A stretch of 64,000 nucleotides of DNA from VRUE01 sp036376915 (GTDB taxonomy: Bacteria > Actinomycetota > Thermoleophilia > Solirubrobacterales > 70-9), in assembly GCA_036376915.1 (NCBI GenBank), contig DASUZK010000059.1, forward strand, positions 62,001 through 126,000. Direction: 5' to 3'. The translations under genes and the position numbers were made by a program. Within the stretch, counting starts at the first letter, position 1. Each line of letters opens with the position of its first letter. This document shows positions 1 through 7,804 of the stretch, piece by piece. The notes under the pieces were generated by a model. It saw only the letters and a program-made list of their open reading frames with translations, made no database searches and was not told where the DNA came from.

Positions 1-1
1 G

Positions 2-1729
2 ATAGTCGTCACCGAGCTGCCCTTCATGGTGAAGAAGGGCGGCGACGGGGGCCTGATCACGAAGATCGCCGAGCTCGTCCGCGAGAAGAAGATCACCGGC
101 GTCTCCGACCTGCGCGACGAGTCGGACCGCTCGGGCATGCGGCTGGTGATCGAGACCAAGCGCGGCGGCGACCCGCCCGAGGTGGTGCTCAACCAGCTCT
201 ACAAGCGCACGGCGATGCAGAGCACCTTCGGGATCAACATGGTCGCGCTGGTCGACGGGGTACCGCGCACGCTCGGCCTCAGGGAGCTGATCGAGCACTA
301 CGTCAGCCACCAGCGCGAGGTCGTCATCCGCCGCACCCAGCACGAGCTGCGCCGCGCCGAGGCCCGCGCCCACATCCTCGAGGGGCTGCTGATCGCCCTC
401 GACAACCTCGACGCGGTGATCGAGCTGATTCGCGGCTCCGCCGACACCGAGACGGCGAAGTCGGGCCTCGTCGAGCGCTTCGAGCTCTCCGAGGAGCAGG
501 CGCAGGCGATCCTCGACATGCGCCTCGCCCGCCTCACCGCGCTGGAGTCCGACAAGCTTCGCGAGGAGCACGAAGAGCTCTCCAAGCGGATCGCCGAGCT
601 GCGCTCGATCCTCGGCGACCCCGCCAGGATCGACGCCGTGATCGTCGAGGAGCTCGACGAGGTCGACAAGCGCTTCGGGGACGAGCGCCGCACCGAAGTG
701 ACCCACTTCGAGGGCGACATGAACATCGAGGACATGATCGCCGACCAGCAGATGGTGATCTCGATCACCCACTCCGGCTACGCGAAGCGGCTGCCGCTCG
801 CCACCTACCGCCAGCAGCACCGGGGCGGTCGCGGGGTGATGGGGATGGACATGAAGGACGACGACTACATCGAGCACCTGCACATCTGCTCGACGCACGA
901 CTTCCTGCTCTTCTTCACCAACCGGGGCAAGGTCTACCGGCTCAAGGTCTACGAGCTGCCGGAGGGAGCTCGTACCGCGAAAGGGCGGGCCCTGGTCAAC
1001 GTGCTGCCGCTGCGCGACGGCGAGAAGGTGACCGCGGTGATCCCGACCCGCGACTTCAGCGAGAACAAGTACCTCGTCTTCGCCACCGCCGAAGGCCTGG
1101 TCAAGAAGACCGAGTTCAAGGCCTACAACACGCCGATCCGGGCCGATGGGATCATCGCGATCAAGATCCGCGACGGCGATGAGCTGGTTCAGGTGCGCCT
1201 GACATCGGGCGACGACGACATCCTGCTGGTCTCCAAGTCGGGACACGCCTCGCGCTTCTCCGAGGCGGCCGTGCGGTCGATGGGCCGCGACACGAGCGGT
1301 GTCAAGGGAATGAACGTCTCGGCCAAGGTCAACGGCAAAGCCAACCGGGTCCTGGCGATGGACGTCGCCCGCGACGACTCGGAGCTCTTCGTCGTCACCG
1401 AGAACGGCTACGGCAAGCGGACTTCGGTCTCCGAGTACCCGGTCAAGGGCCGCGGCACCAAGGGCGTGCTGACCGCGAAGCTGACCGCGAAGAAGGGCGG
1501 CCTCGCCGGCGCCCTGATCGTCCGCGAGCACCAGGACCTGCTCTTCATCTCCCAGAACGGCATGGTCCAAAGAACCCCAGCTGGAGGGATTTCGCAGATG
1601 GGCCGCCCCACCCAGGGCGTGAAAGTGATGAACATGAAGGACGACGACTGCGTCAGCGCCGTCGCCCTCGTCGTCGACGACGACTCAGACGCCGAGGAGC
1701 CCGACGGGCAAGAACAGCTCGAGGAGTAG
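2..1729 (+). CDS. gyrA: DNA gyrase subunit A, C-terminal part (cut by window start)
   Basis: GyrA is the breakage-reunion subunit of gyrase, which puts negative supercoils into DNA using ATP hydrolysed by GyrB. The reading frame is already open at base 2, so the 5' part with the active-site tyrosine lies outside. What remains is the end of the breakage-reunion domain, the coiled-coil tower (Glu/Arg-rich, roughly codons 95-215) and the six-bladed beta-pinwheel that wraps DNA. A GyrA-box variant, QHRGGRG, near base 815 separates gyrase from topoisomerase IV ParC. Blade-like repeats such as GKVYRL, GLVKKT, GYGKRT and GMVQRT follow. The acidic tail (DDDSDAEEPD) is usual for actinobacterial GyrA. 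An inverted repeat follows the stop directly. Confidence 0.97.
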   Translation: MVVTELPFMVKKGGDGGLITKIAELVREKKITGVSDLRDESDRSGMRLVIETKRGGDPPEVVLNQLYKRTAMQSTFGINMVALVDGVPRTLGLRELIEHYVSHQREVVIRRTQHELRRAEARAHILEGLLIALDNLDAVIELIRGSADTETAKSGLVERFELSEEQAQAILDMRLARLTALESDKLREEHEELSKRIAELRSILGDPARIDAVIVEELDEVDKRFGDERRTEVTHFEGDMNIEDMIADQQMVISITHSGYAKRLPLATYRQQHRGGRGVMGMDMKDDDYIEHLHICSTHDFLLFFTNRGKVYRLKVYELPEGARTAKGRALVNVLPLRDGEKVTAVIPTRDFSENKYLVFATAEGLVKKTEFKAYNTPIRADGIIAIKIRDGDELVQVRLTSGDDDILLVSKSGHASRFSEAAVRSMGRDTSGVKGMNVSAKVNGKANRVLAMDVARDDSELFVVTENGYGKRTSVSEYPVKGRGTKGVLTAKLTAKKGGLAGALIVREHQDLLFISQNGMVQRTPAGGISQMGRPTQGVKVMNMKDDDCVSAVALVVDDDSDAEEPDGQEQLEE

Positions 1730-1744
1730 GCACCTGTTGGGATA

Positions 1745-1818
1745 GGGACGGGGACCCCTCTCCCAAAACGCGCGGCGGGAGCCGCGCTTGAGTGTTTTGG
1801 GAGAGGGGTCCCCGTCCC
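1745..1818. terminator. 25-bp perfect inverted repeat with nested hairpin between gyrA and the HNH gene
   Basis: The left arm is 1745-1769 and the right arm 1794-1818; all 25 pairs match. Inside, 1770-1776 pairs with 1781-1787 around a GGGA loop, giving a second stem on top of the first. It fills the gap between two convergent genes (gyrA stop at 1729, HNH stop at 1822), so a bidirectional transcription stop is the simplest role. There is no clear T tract on either strand, and the stem is much longer than a usual terminator, so a dispersed palindromic element is also possible. Confidence 0.75.
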
Positions 1819-1821
1819 TTC

Positions 1822-2328
1822 CTACGCAGCTGCCGGAAGATACTGCTGCCAGGCTTCCGGAATGGAGGGACTGGCCACCTGGATGAAGACCGTTGGACCC
1901 GGTGCCTTGGGGGTCGTCTGGGGGTGCATGTGGATCTCGCGGGGGAGGCGGTTGCCCTTGCGGCGGTTGCAGCTGGCGCAGGCGGCGACGATGTTCTCCC
2001 AGACCGATTTGCCGCCGCGGCTGCGGGGGATCACGTGGTCGACCGTGAGGCCCGACTTGCGCGAGCCGCAGTATTGGCAGGTCCACGAGTCCCGCGCGAG
2101 CACCGCGCGGCGGGTGATCTTCCTCCTGTGCGCTTCGCGCGGGATCCGCACGTAGTTGACCAGGCGGATCACATCGGGCCGCTCCATCGTCATGTGCTCG
2201 GAGTGGATGGCCCCCTCTCGTCTCTCCAGCAGCTCTGCCTTCTCCTTCAACAGCAGCACGGCGGCACGTCTCAACGTGCAGACGTTGATCGGCTCATACG
2301 TTGCGTTGAGTACGAGCACTCGTGCCAT
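1822..2328 (-). CDS. HNH endonuclease family protein
   Basis: This 168-residue protein has the N-terminal stretch MARVLVLNATYEPINV typical of a widespread actinobacterial HNH family. The HNH zinc finger at residues 70-120 has CQYCG, then VDHVIPRSRGG (the catalytic DH pair) and a second CxxC in AACASCN, with the final metal/DNA residues in NRRKGNRLP. The length is usual for the family, whose cellular role is not established; DNA repair or maintenance has been suggested. It is 28 bases downstream of pheA on the same strand and probably co-transcribed. The start ATG is preceded by GAGCAAG, a moderate ribosome site. Confidence 0.9.
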   Translation of the reverse strand: MARVLVLNATYEPINVCTLRRAAVLLLKEKAELLERREGAIHSEHMTMERPDVIRLVNYVRIPREAHRRKITRRAVLARDSWTCQYCGSRKSGLTVDHVIPRSRGGKSVWENIVAACASCNRRKGNRLPREIHMHPQTTPKAPGPTVFIQVASPSIPEAWQQYLPAAA

Positions 2329-2356
2329 CTTGCTCGGGAATTCTACGCAGGCGGCT

Positions 2357-3193
2357 CTAGTCGACGGGGTAGCTGCCCAGAATTCGGACCGAGGCGGCCT
2401 TTGCTCGGAGGGCTTCTATGGCCTCGGCGACTGCGTCGTCCTGAGTGCTCCCCTCCAGGTCGCAGAAGAACATGTAGCGGCCTAGGCCGCTGCGGAGGGG
2501 GCGAGACTCGATGCGGGTGAGATTGACGTTGCGGGAGGAGAGCTCCTGAAGGGCCTCGACCAGGGCGCCGGGATGGTCCTCGCCAAGCTCGGAGAAGACC
2601 AATGACGTCTTCCAGGCTGAGCCGTCCTTGGGCTCGGTCCCCGCTGGGGCGATCCAGACGAAGCGGGTCACGTTGTTGCTCTCGTCCTCGACGTCCTCGC
2701 GCAGGATCGTGCAGCCGTAGAGCTCGACGGCTGAGCGAGCGCCGATCGCCGCCCAGGGCTCGCTCGACTCGGCGACCCGACGCACCGCCTCGGCCGTGCT
2801 GCTGACGTCGCGCCGCTCGGCACCGGGCAGGCTCTCGCGCAGGAAACGGGCGCACTGGGCAAGCGGCTGAGGATGGGAGAGCACGGCCGAGACCCGGTCG
2901 AGCTCGATCTTCTCCCGGGCGATCAGCTGCGCCCGCACCGTGAAGTCGTGCTCGCCGACGATCGTCACGGCCTCCGTGTCGAAGGCGAGGGTGTCGAGGG
3001 CGCTGCGCACGGAGCCCTCGATCGAGTTCTCGAACGGAACCAGGGCCCGGTCGGCTTCGCCACGCTCGACGGCGAGGATGGCGTCGTGGACCGTTGCCGT
3101 TCGCAGCGGCTCGAATCGCCCATCCGGCCCGAGCGCCTCGTGCAGGGCGTCCTCGGTGAAGGTCCCCGCCGGCCCCAGGTAGGCGATCCGCAT
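2357..3193 (-). CDS. pheA: Prephenate dehydratase
   Basis: PheA converts prephenate to phenylpyruvate in phenylalanine synthesis. The 278-residue protein begins with the family signature RIAYLGPAGTFTEDAL and carries the catalytic TRF motif (NNVTRFVWI). A C-terminal ACT domain follows at about residues 190-270, with the phenylalanine-binding ESRP motif (LTRIESRPLRSGLGRY) for feedback inhibition. It is a stand-alone dehydratase without a chorismate mutase domain, as is normal in actinobacteria. The start lies 7 bases after the stop of the CARDB-like gene, so the two are in one transcript. A second protein with the same fold is at 54513-55127. Confidence 0.95.
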   Translation of the reverse strand: MRIAYLGPAGTFTEDALHEALGPDGRFEPLRTATVHDAILAVERGEADRALVPFENSIEGSVRSALDTLAFDTEAVTIVGEHDFTVRAQLIAREKIELDRVSAVLSHPQPLAQCARFLRESLPGAERRDVSSTAEAVRRVAESSEPWAAIGARSAVELYGCTILREDVEDESNNVTRFVWIAPAGTEPKDGSAWKTSLVFSELGEDHPGALVEALQELSSRNVNLTRIESRPLRSGLGRYMFFCDLEGSTQDDAVAEAIEALRAKAASVRILGSYPVD

Positions 3194-3200
3194 CGGGCCC

Positions 3201-4241
3201 CTATTCGAAGGTGACCGAGTAGCTGGCTTCGTTGTTGTCGGCGAGCTGCTCGCCGGGCACGGTGTCGACGTTGACTTCCAACGTCGTTTCTCCCTTCGGA
3301 GCCGGCGTCAGAGGGATGGAGACGCTCCCCGTTTCTCCAGCTTCGATGCTGTTGATCGTTCCCGAGAGCGTCGTGCCGCCGCTGACGGTGACCGAGACGT
3401 CGATCCCGTTCTCGGTCGATTCGCCCTGGTTCTGCACCTGGACTTCGACTTCGGGCGTTCCTTCGCCGATTACGGAGGTGGTCGATTCGGCCGAGAGTTC
3501 GGTCCCGTTGACGCTGGTGCCGAGGAGGCCGAGGCCATGTACCCCCGACGTCGTCGCCCCGGTCGCTCCGCTGACCGAGCCGAGCGCGGCGCTCACTTCC
3601 TCTTCGTCGAGCCAGGCCGTCCCATCGGGGACGAAGACGCTCTTCGGCACGTCGCTTCCGCTGATCCCGTTGTCGGCGAGGACGGCGTTGATTTCCGGCC
3701 GCACGACCGCTGCGTAGAGGACGTCGCTCGCGGCGAGCGTCTGCATCTGCTTGGCGATGATCGCCGTCGCTTTCTCCGAGCCGACGTCGCCCAGCGCGGT
3801 GCTGATCTGGTCGGCGATTTCGTTCATCGCGCTGCTGCGGAGCACGTAGACCAGCTCGAGCGTGTCCTGGGCATCGCCCATGTCGCCCGGTGCGTCCAGG
3901 CCGTCGACCCGACTCGCGTAGTTGTCCATCGCGCCGCGGTCGGCGTCGACCTGGCCGATGAAGTCGGTCACCGAGAGGCTCCCAGGGTCGTCGAGCTTGT
4001 CGAAGAGCGCCTTGCTGGTCCGGTCGGTCTCTTCGACGATCTGGGTGACGTCGCGCGCGTAGTCGCTCAGCGCCCTGTCCTTACGGGCGTCGAGACAGCC
4101 CTTGACGCCGAGGACCAGCAGGATCAGGACCAGCAGGCCGCCACCGAGGGCAAGGCCACGGCGGATCAGGATCTGTTGCCGTTCGGGCCGGCGCGGCGGC
4201 CGTGGCCGGCGTCCCGGTCGGTTTGCGGGGGAATCCTCCAA
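3201..4241 (-). CDS. Membrane-anchored protein with CARDB-like C-terminal domain
   Basis: The family is not recognised by name. The protein has a basic, proline/arginine-rich cytoplasmic tail of about 25 residues, one membrane helix (GLLVLILLVLGVKGC), a mainly helical outer region, and a C-terminal beta-sandwich at about residues 245-346. The pattern VEVQVQNQGES...VTVSGG...IEAGETGSVSIPL...DNNEASYSVTF resembles CARDB (cell adhesion related) domains. No ATG fits; I chose the TTG at 4239-4241 because GGAGAG lies about 10 bases upstream. Another in-frame TTG is six codons further up. It heads the operon with pheA and the HNH gene and is divergent from the kinase at 4404. A role in envelope or surface structure is an inference. 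Confidence 0.75.
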   Translation of the reverse strand: MEDSPANRPGRRPRPPRRPERQQILIRRGLALGGGLLVLILLVLGVKGCLDARKDRALSDYARDVTQIVEETDRTSKALFDKLDDPGSLSVTDFIGQVDADRGAMDNYASRVDGLDAPGDMGDAQDTLELVYVLRSSAMNEIADQISTALGDVGSEKATAIIAKQMQTLAASDVLYAAVVRPEINAVLADNGISGSDVPKSVFVPDGTAWLDEEEVSAALGSVSGATGATTSGVHGLGLLGTSVNGTELSAESTTSVIGEGTPEVEVQVQNQGESTENGIDVSVTVSGGTTLSGTINSIEAGETGSVSIPLTPAPKGETTLEVNVDTVPGEQLADNNEASYSVTFE

Positions 4242-4403
4242 GGGAATCTGGCTCTCCAAAGCTGGGTTGGCTGGGGCGAGAGTATGAACGCTGCCGTGGT
4301 CGTCGTGCCAAGAAGCGCAGCAAGCGCCGCGTTTCCGGGAACGCCGCTCCCGTTCTTTCGCCGCGCAGGAGTGCTGTCCTGCGCGGCGAACCGTGGGAGT
4401 GAC

Positions 4404-5324
4404 GTGGTCGGCTCGCTCGTCCTCAACCGCTTTCTGATCGAGCGCCGCATCGGCAGCGGCGGCTTCGGCACGGTCTACGAGGCCTGGGATGGCCGCCTCG
4501 AGCGGCCGGTCGCGGTCAAGGCGATCGAAGCGACCGGCTCGCGCGGCTCGCAGCGCGTGCTGCGCGAGGCGCAGGCAGCCGCAAGGCTGAACCACCCGGG
4601 CATCGTCACCCTCTACGAGATGGGCGAGGAGGACGGCAACGCGCTGCTCGTCACCGAGCTGGTCGACGGCTCGACCCTGGCCCAGCTCAGCCGCGACGGC
4701 GAGCTCAGCGATCGCGAAGTGGGGGAGATCGGCGCCGACCTGTGCGAGGCGCTCGACCACGCCCACTGCCGCTCCGTCGTCCACCGTGACATCAAGCCCC
4801 AGAACGTCCTCGTCACCGAGGACGGGGAGCCACGCGCGAAGTTGATGGACTTCGGTGTCGCGCGCCTCGCCGGCGCCACCGCCCTGACCGCGCCGGGCGA
4901 CGTGGTCGGCACCCTCGCCTACATGGCCCCCGAGCAGGCGGAGGGTCGCGACGCCGGCCCCGAGGCCGACGTCTACTCGCTGGCGCTGATGCTGTACGAG
5001 TGCTGGAGCGGTGAGAACCCGAACCGGCGCTCCACCCCTGCCGCGACCGCGCGCGCGATCGGCGCCCGCCACCGGCCGCTGCGCCGCCTGCGCCCGGACC
5101 TTCCCCGCGAGCTGACCGACGCCGTCGACGGCTGCCTGGAATCCCGCCCCGGCAGGCGGCTCTCGCTGGAGGAGCTGGGAGAGGCGATCGAGGGCTCGCT
5201 CGACCGCCTGGCCGAGCAGCCCCCCCGGCCGGAGCGCTCGCTGCACCTGCGCCTCGCGGCGGTCGCCACCGCCGCGGTGCTGGGAGCCTGGCTCGCCGCC
5301 GGTCACGGCGTCCTGCTCCCGTAG
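4404..5324 (+). CDS. Serine/threonine protein kinase (short PknA-like)
   Basis: This 306-residue Hanks-type kinase phosphorylates Ser/Thr on partner proteins. Visible motifs are the glycine loop GSGGFGTVYEA, VAVKAIE with the ATP lysine, HRDIKPQN (catalytic Asp about residue 129), DFGVARL and the APE motif MAPEQAEG. A single membrane helix near the C-terminus (LAAVATAAVLGAWLAAG) has only a few residues beyond it, so there is no outer sensor. The GTG start is favoured because GGGAG sits just upstream and the kinase fold begins at once; an in-frame ATG at 4284 would add an unconvincing tail. It opens the fha-pstP-pbp-pknB operon, where PknA is found in mycobacteria. Confidence 0.9.
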   Translation: MVGSLVLNRFLIERRIGSGGFGTVYEAWDGRLERPVAVKAIEATGSRGSQRVLREAQAAARLNHPGIVTLYEMGEEDGNALLVTELVDGSTLAQLSRDGELSDREVGEIGADLCEALDHAHCRSVVHRDIKPQNVLVTEDGEPRAKLMDFGVARLAGATALTAPGDVVGTLAYMAPEQAEGRDAGPEADVYSLALMLYECWSGENPNRRSTPAATARAIGARHRPLRRLRPDLPRELTDAVDGCLESRPGRRLSLEELGEAIEGSLDRLAEQPPRPERSLHLRLAAVATAAVLGAWLAAGHGVLLP

Positions 5325-5370
5325 GATTTCACCCCAGCCCCCTGGGCCCAGGGCGGCTGCCGCGCCCGAG

Positions 5371-5385
5371 AAGGAGCTACCGATC
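5371..5385 (+). promoter_or_regulatory. Shine-Dalgarno and probable ATC start codon of fhaA
   Basis: AAGGAG (5371-5376) is followed after six bases by ATC at 5383-5385, exactly where the conserved FhaA N-terminus begins (SVLRNLESRIEGLVEG). No ATG, GTG or TTG occurs in this frame between the upstream gene and the GTG at 5461, which lies inside the conserved domain. ATC as a start is rare. Confidence 0.7.
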
Positions 5386-6153
5386 AGCGTTCTACGTAAC
5401 CTCGAGAGTCGGATCGAAGGCCTCGTCGAGGGGGTCTTCAGCCGCGCTTTCAGCTCCGAGGTGCAGCCGGTCGAGCTGGCTCGCAAGCTGGCGAAGGAGA
5501 TGGACTCCCACAAGACGGCCGGCGTCGCACGCGTCTACGTGCCGAACGAGTACACCGTCTACCTCTCCAGCAGGGACCGGACCAAGCTCGAGGGCTACGA
5601 GCGCTCCCTGGAGCAGGAGCTATCCGGCTATCTGTTGGAGCACGCCCGGCGTCGCGGCTACGACCTGCTGACCCGCCCGGCGGTCGAGTTCAAGACTGAC
5701 GAGCGTCTGCGACTGGGCGAGTTCGGGATCCAGACCCGGCTGGTCAAGCCGCCCGCGCACGAGGGCGAGGCGCCCCGCCAAGGAGAGGAGGGCCACACGA
5801 TGGTCTACTCGGCGGTGAAGGAGGCCGCCCCGGCGAAGAGCCCCGAGCAGCGCGCCCAGGGGCTGGTGGCGACCCGCGCCGTCGTCTCCCTTGGCGACCG
5901 TCGCTATGTGCTGGACGGCCCGCGGGCCACGATCGGTCGCTCGAAGGAGGCGGAGTGCGTGCTCGCCGACCCCAACGTGTCGCGTCGCCACGCCGAGCTG
6001 CGCCGCTCCCAGATCGGCGACTGGACGATCGCCGATCTGGGGTCCACCAACGGCATCAAGGTGAACGGGCGCCGGGTCTCTTCGGCCCGTCTCAGCCCGG
6101 GCGACCAGGTCACCGTCGGGACCACGACCTTCCTGTTCGACATCGAGCAGTAG
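5383..6153 (+). CDS. fhaA: FHA domain protein with FhaA-type N-terminal domain
   Basis: FhaA links Ser/Thr kinase signalling to wall synthesis: its FHA domain binds phosphothreonine peptides. The N-terminal domain (residues 1-110) has LRNLESRIEGLVEG and EVQPVELARKLAKEMD, the family hallmark. A linker follows, then an FHA domain at about 170-250 with GRS, SRRHAEL and the LGSTNGIKVNG signature. Taking the first GTG (5461) as start would remove about 26 conserved residues; the ATC at 5383 with AAGGAG upstream restores them and gives 256 residues. Soluble, with no membrane helix. Order and spacing with fhaB, pstP and the SEDS gene match the standard actinobacterial operon. Confidence 0.9.
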   Translation: MSVLRNLESRIEGLVEGVFSRAFSSEVQPVELARKLAKEMDSHKTAGVARVYVPNEYTVYLSSRDRTKLEGYERSLEQELSGYLLEHARRRGYDLLTRPAVEFKTDERLRLGEFGIQTRLVKPPAHEGEAPRQGEEGHTMVYSAVKEAAPAKSPEQRAQGLVATRAVVSLGDRRYVLDGPRATIGRSKEAECVLADPNVSRRHAELRRSQIGDWTIADLGSTNGIKVNGRRVSSARLSPGDQVTVGTTTFLFDIEQ

Positions 6154-6158
6154 GTCGC

Positions 6159-6626
6159 GTGGACTACGACCCGATCTCAGTCGCCCTCAAGTTCGGCTTC
6201 CTCGCCGTCCTCTACCTGTTCCTGCTCTGGGTCGCTCGCGGGGCGCTCAAGGACGTACGGCGCACGGCGACCCCCGCTTCCGACGCAACCGGGTTCCACC
6301 CGGTTGCCGCGGTCGCACCGCAACCGAGCCCCGACGTCTGGCTGGTTGCCGAGCGCGGCGGCGGCCTCGAGCCCGGTGAGCGCTTCGATCTGATCGGCGG
6401 CCTCTCGATCGGCCGCTCGACCGACGCGGACGTGCGCATCGACGACCGCTATGCCTCCGGCGTGCACGCCAGGATCTTCAGTCGCGATGGCCGTACCTAT
6501 ATCGAGGACATGAGCTCGACCAATGGGACTCAACTCAACGACGCGACCCTCAGCGGCGAGGCGGAGCTGATCGACGGAGACGTGGTGAGGATCGGCGACA
6601 CCGAGCTCAGGTTCGAGGCCGGCTGA
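6159..6626 (+). CDS. fhaB: Membrane-anchored FHA domain protein (FhaB/FipA type)
   Basis: This 155-residue protein has one N-terminal membrane helix (VALKFGFLAVLYLFLLWVARGAL, split by its charged end) and a cytoplasmic FHA domain at about residues 75-150: IGRS, YASGVHARIF and DMSSTNGTQLN. FHA domains bind phosphothreonine; in mycobacteria the homologue (FipA/FhaB) is phosphorylated by PknA and acts at the division site. The GTG start lies 5 bases after the fhaA stop. Its stop overlaps the ATG of pstP (ATGCTG begins at 6626), which indicates translational coupling. Size and position are as expected for the family. Confidence 0.9.
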   Translation: MDYDPISVALKFGFLAVLYLFLLWVARGALKDVRRTATPASDATGFHPVAAVAPQPSPDVWLVAERGGGLEPGERFDLIGGLSIGRSTDADVRIDDRYASGVHARIFSRDGRTYIEDMSSTNGTQLNDATLSGEAELIDGDVVRIGDTELRFEAG

Positions 6627-7804
6627 TGCTGCGCATCGACGACCAGGCCTTCCGCACCGACACCGGCCGCCAGCGCAACGCCAACGAGGACGCCTTCTTC
6701 GTGCGGCCGCCGATCTTCGTCGTCGCCGACGGGATGGGCGGCGCGCAGGCGGGCGAGGTCGCCTCCCGCGCCGCCGCCGACGCCTTCGACATCGACCTGC
6801 CGGACGGCCCGGCCGAGCAGGTTCTGCGCGAGACGATCCTCGCGGCCAACCGACGCATCCACGACCTCGCCCGCGAAGACCCCTCGCGGGCCGGGATGGG
6901 GACGACCCTGACGGCGGCGATCGTCAACTCCGAGCGAGAGGAGGTGGCGATCGGCCACGTCGGCGACAGCCGCGCTTACCGCCTGCGGGGCGGGCGGCTC
7001 GACCAGCTCACCCGCGACCACTCCCTGGTCGAGGAGATGCGCCGCAAGGGCCAGCTCACCGACGCGCAGGCCGAGGACCACCCGCAACGCTCGATCATCA
7101 CCCGGGCACTCGGCCCCGAGCCGGAGGTCGAGCCGGACGTGCACACGGTGTCCGCCGGCCCGGGCGACGTCTTCCTGATCTGCTCGGACGGGTTGACGAC
7201 GATGCTCGCCGAGGCCCAGATCGCGAAGCTGCTCTCCGCCGCGACGACGATGCAGGCGGCAGTGCGAGCCTTGGTGGACGAAGCCAACCGCGCGGGCGGC
7301 CGCGACAACATCACGGCGCTCGCCTTCCGTCTCGAAGACGCCGCGGCACCGCGCCGCCCCTCCGAGGGCGCGACGCTTATCGGCTCCAGCGCGGAGGAGG
7401 CGGGCCTCACCGCAACCGAGGTGCGCCGGCGGGCGGCGGCAGCCGCGGCCCAAGAGCGCCGCGAAACGCTGGCGGCCAAGCCGCCGCGCCGCCGCCTGCG
7501 TCGCGCCGCCTCGGCACTGGCCGTCCTCGTAATCCTGGCCGCCCTCGCCTTCGGCGCCTGGTACGGAAACCGCCAGGTCTGGTTTCTCGGCACCGACGAC
7601 GGCGGCCGCGTAGCCCTCTACCGTGGCCTGCCGTACGAGCTTCCCCTTGGGATCTCCCTCTACGACGAGCGTTACGCGACCCCGGTCCAGACCGAGTCGC
7701 TGGCGCCGCGCCGCCGCGACTCCGTCACCGCCCACGACCTGCGATCGCGTGCCGACGCGGTCTCGCTGGTCGAAGACATCGAACGGTCCCAGGGAGTCAG
7801 GTGA
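6626..7804 (+). CDS. pstP: PP2C-family Ser/Thr protein phosphatase (PstP type)
   Basis: PstP removes phosphate from Ser/Thr residues and reverses the kinases of this operon. The catalytic PP2C domain (residues 1-240) shows RQRNANEDAF, VADGMGGAQAGE (metal-binding Asp), GTTLTAA, VGDSRAYRLR, SDGLTTML and GRDNITAL (second metal site). An arginine-rich juxtamembrane stretch and one membrane helix at about 295-315 (ALAVLVILAALAFGAWYG) lead to an outer tail of about 75 residues. This layout matches mycobacterial PstP, though the outer tail is shorter than in some homologues. The last four bases overlap the GTG start of the next gene. Confidence 0.94.
   Translation: MLRIDDQAFRTDTGRQRNANEDAFFVRPPIFVVADGMGGAQAGEVASRAAADAFDIDLPDGPAEQVLRETILAANRRIHDLAREDPSRAGMGTTLTAAIVNSEREEVAIGHVGDSRAYRLRGGRLDQLTRDHSLVEEMRRKGQLTDAQAEDHPQRSIITRALGPEPEVEPDVHTVSAGPGDVFLICSDGLTTMLAEAQIAKLLSAATTMQAAVRALVDEANRAGGRDNITALAFRLEDAAAPRRPSEGATLIGSSAEEAGLTATEVRRRAAAAAAQERRETLAAKPPRRRLRRAASALAVLVILAALAFGAWYGNRQVWFLGTDDGGRVALYRGLPYELPLGISLYDERYATPVQTESLAPRRRDSVTAHDLRSRADAVSLVEDIERSQGVR

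Noticed and set aside
3537..4403. Long open frame continuous upstream of the first kinase
   Set aside because: It is antisense to the CARDB-like gene and has no family features; the high GC content keeps many wrong frames open. The kinase begins at GTG 4404 with a ribosome site.
4242..5513. Extension of the CARDB-like frame to 770 residues
   Set aside because: The extra part is antisense to the kinase, rich in Gly/Ala/Arg/Val without pattern, as expected for a shadow frame.
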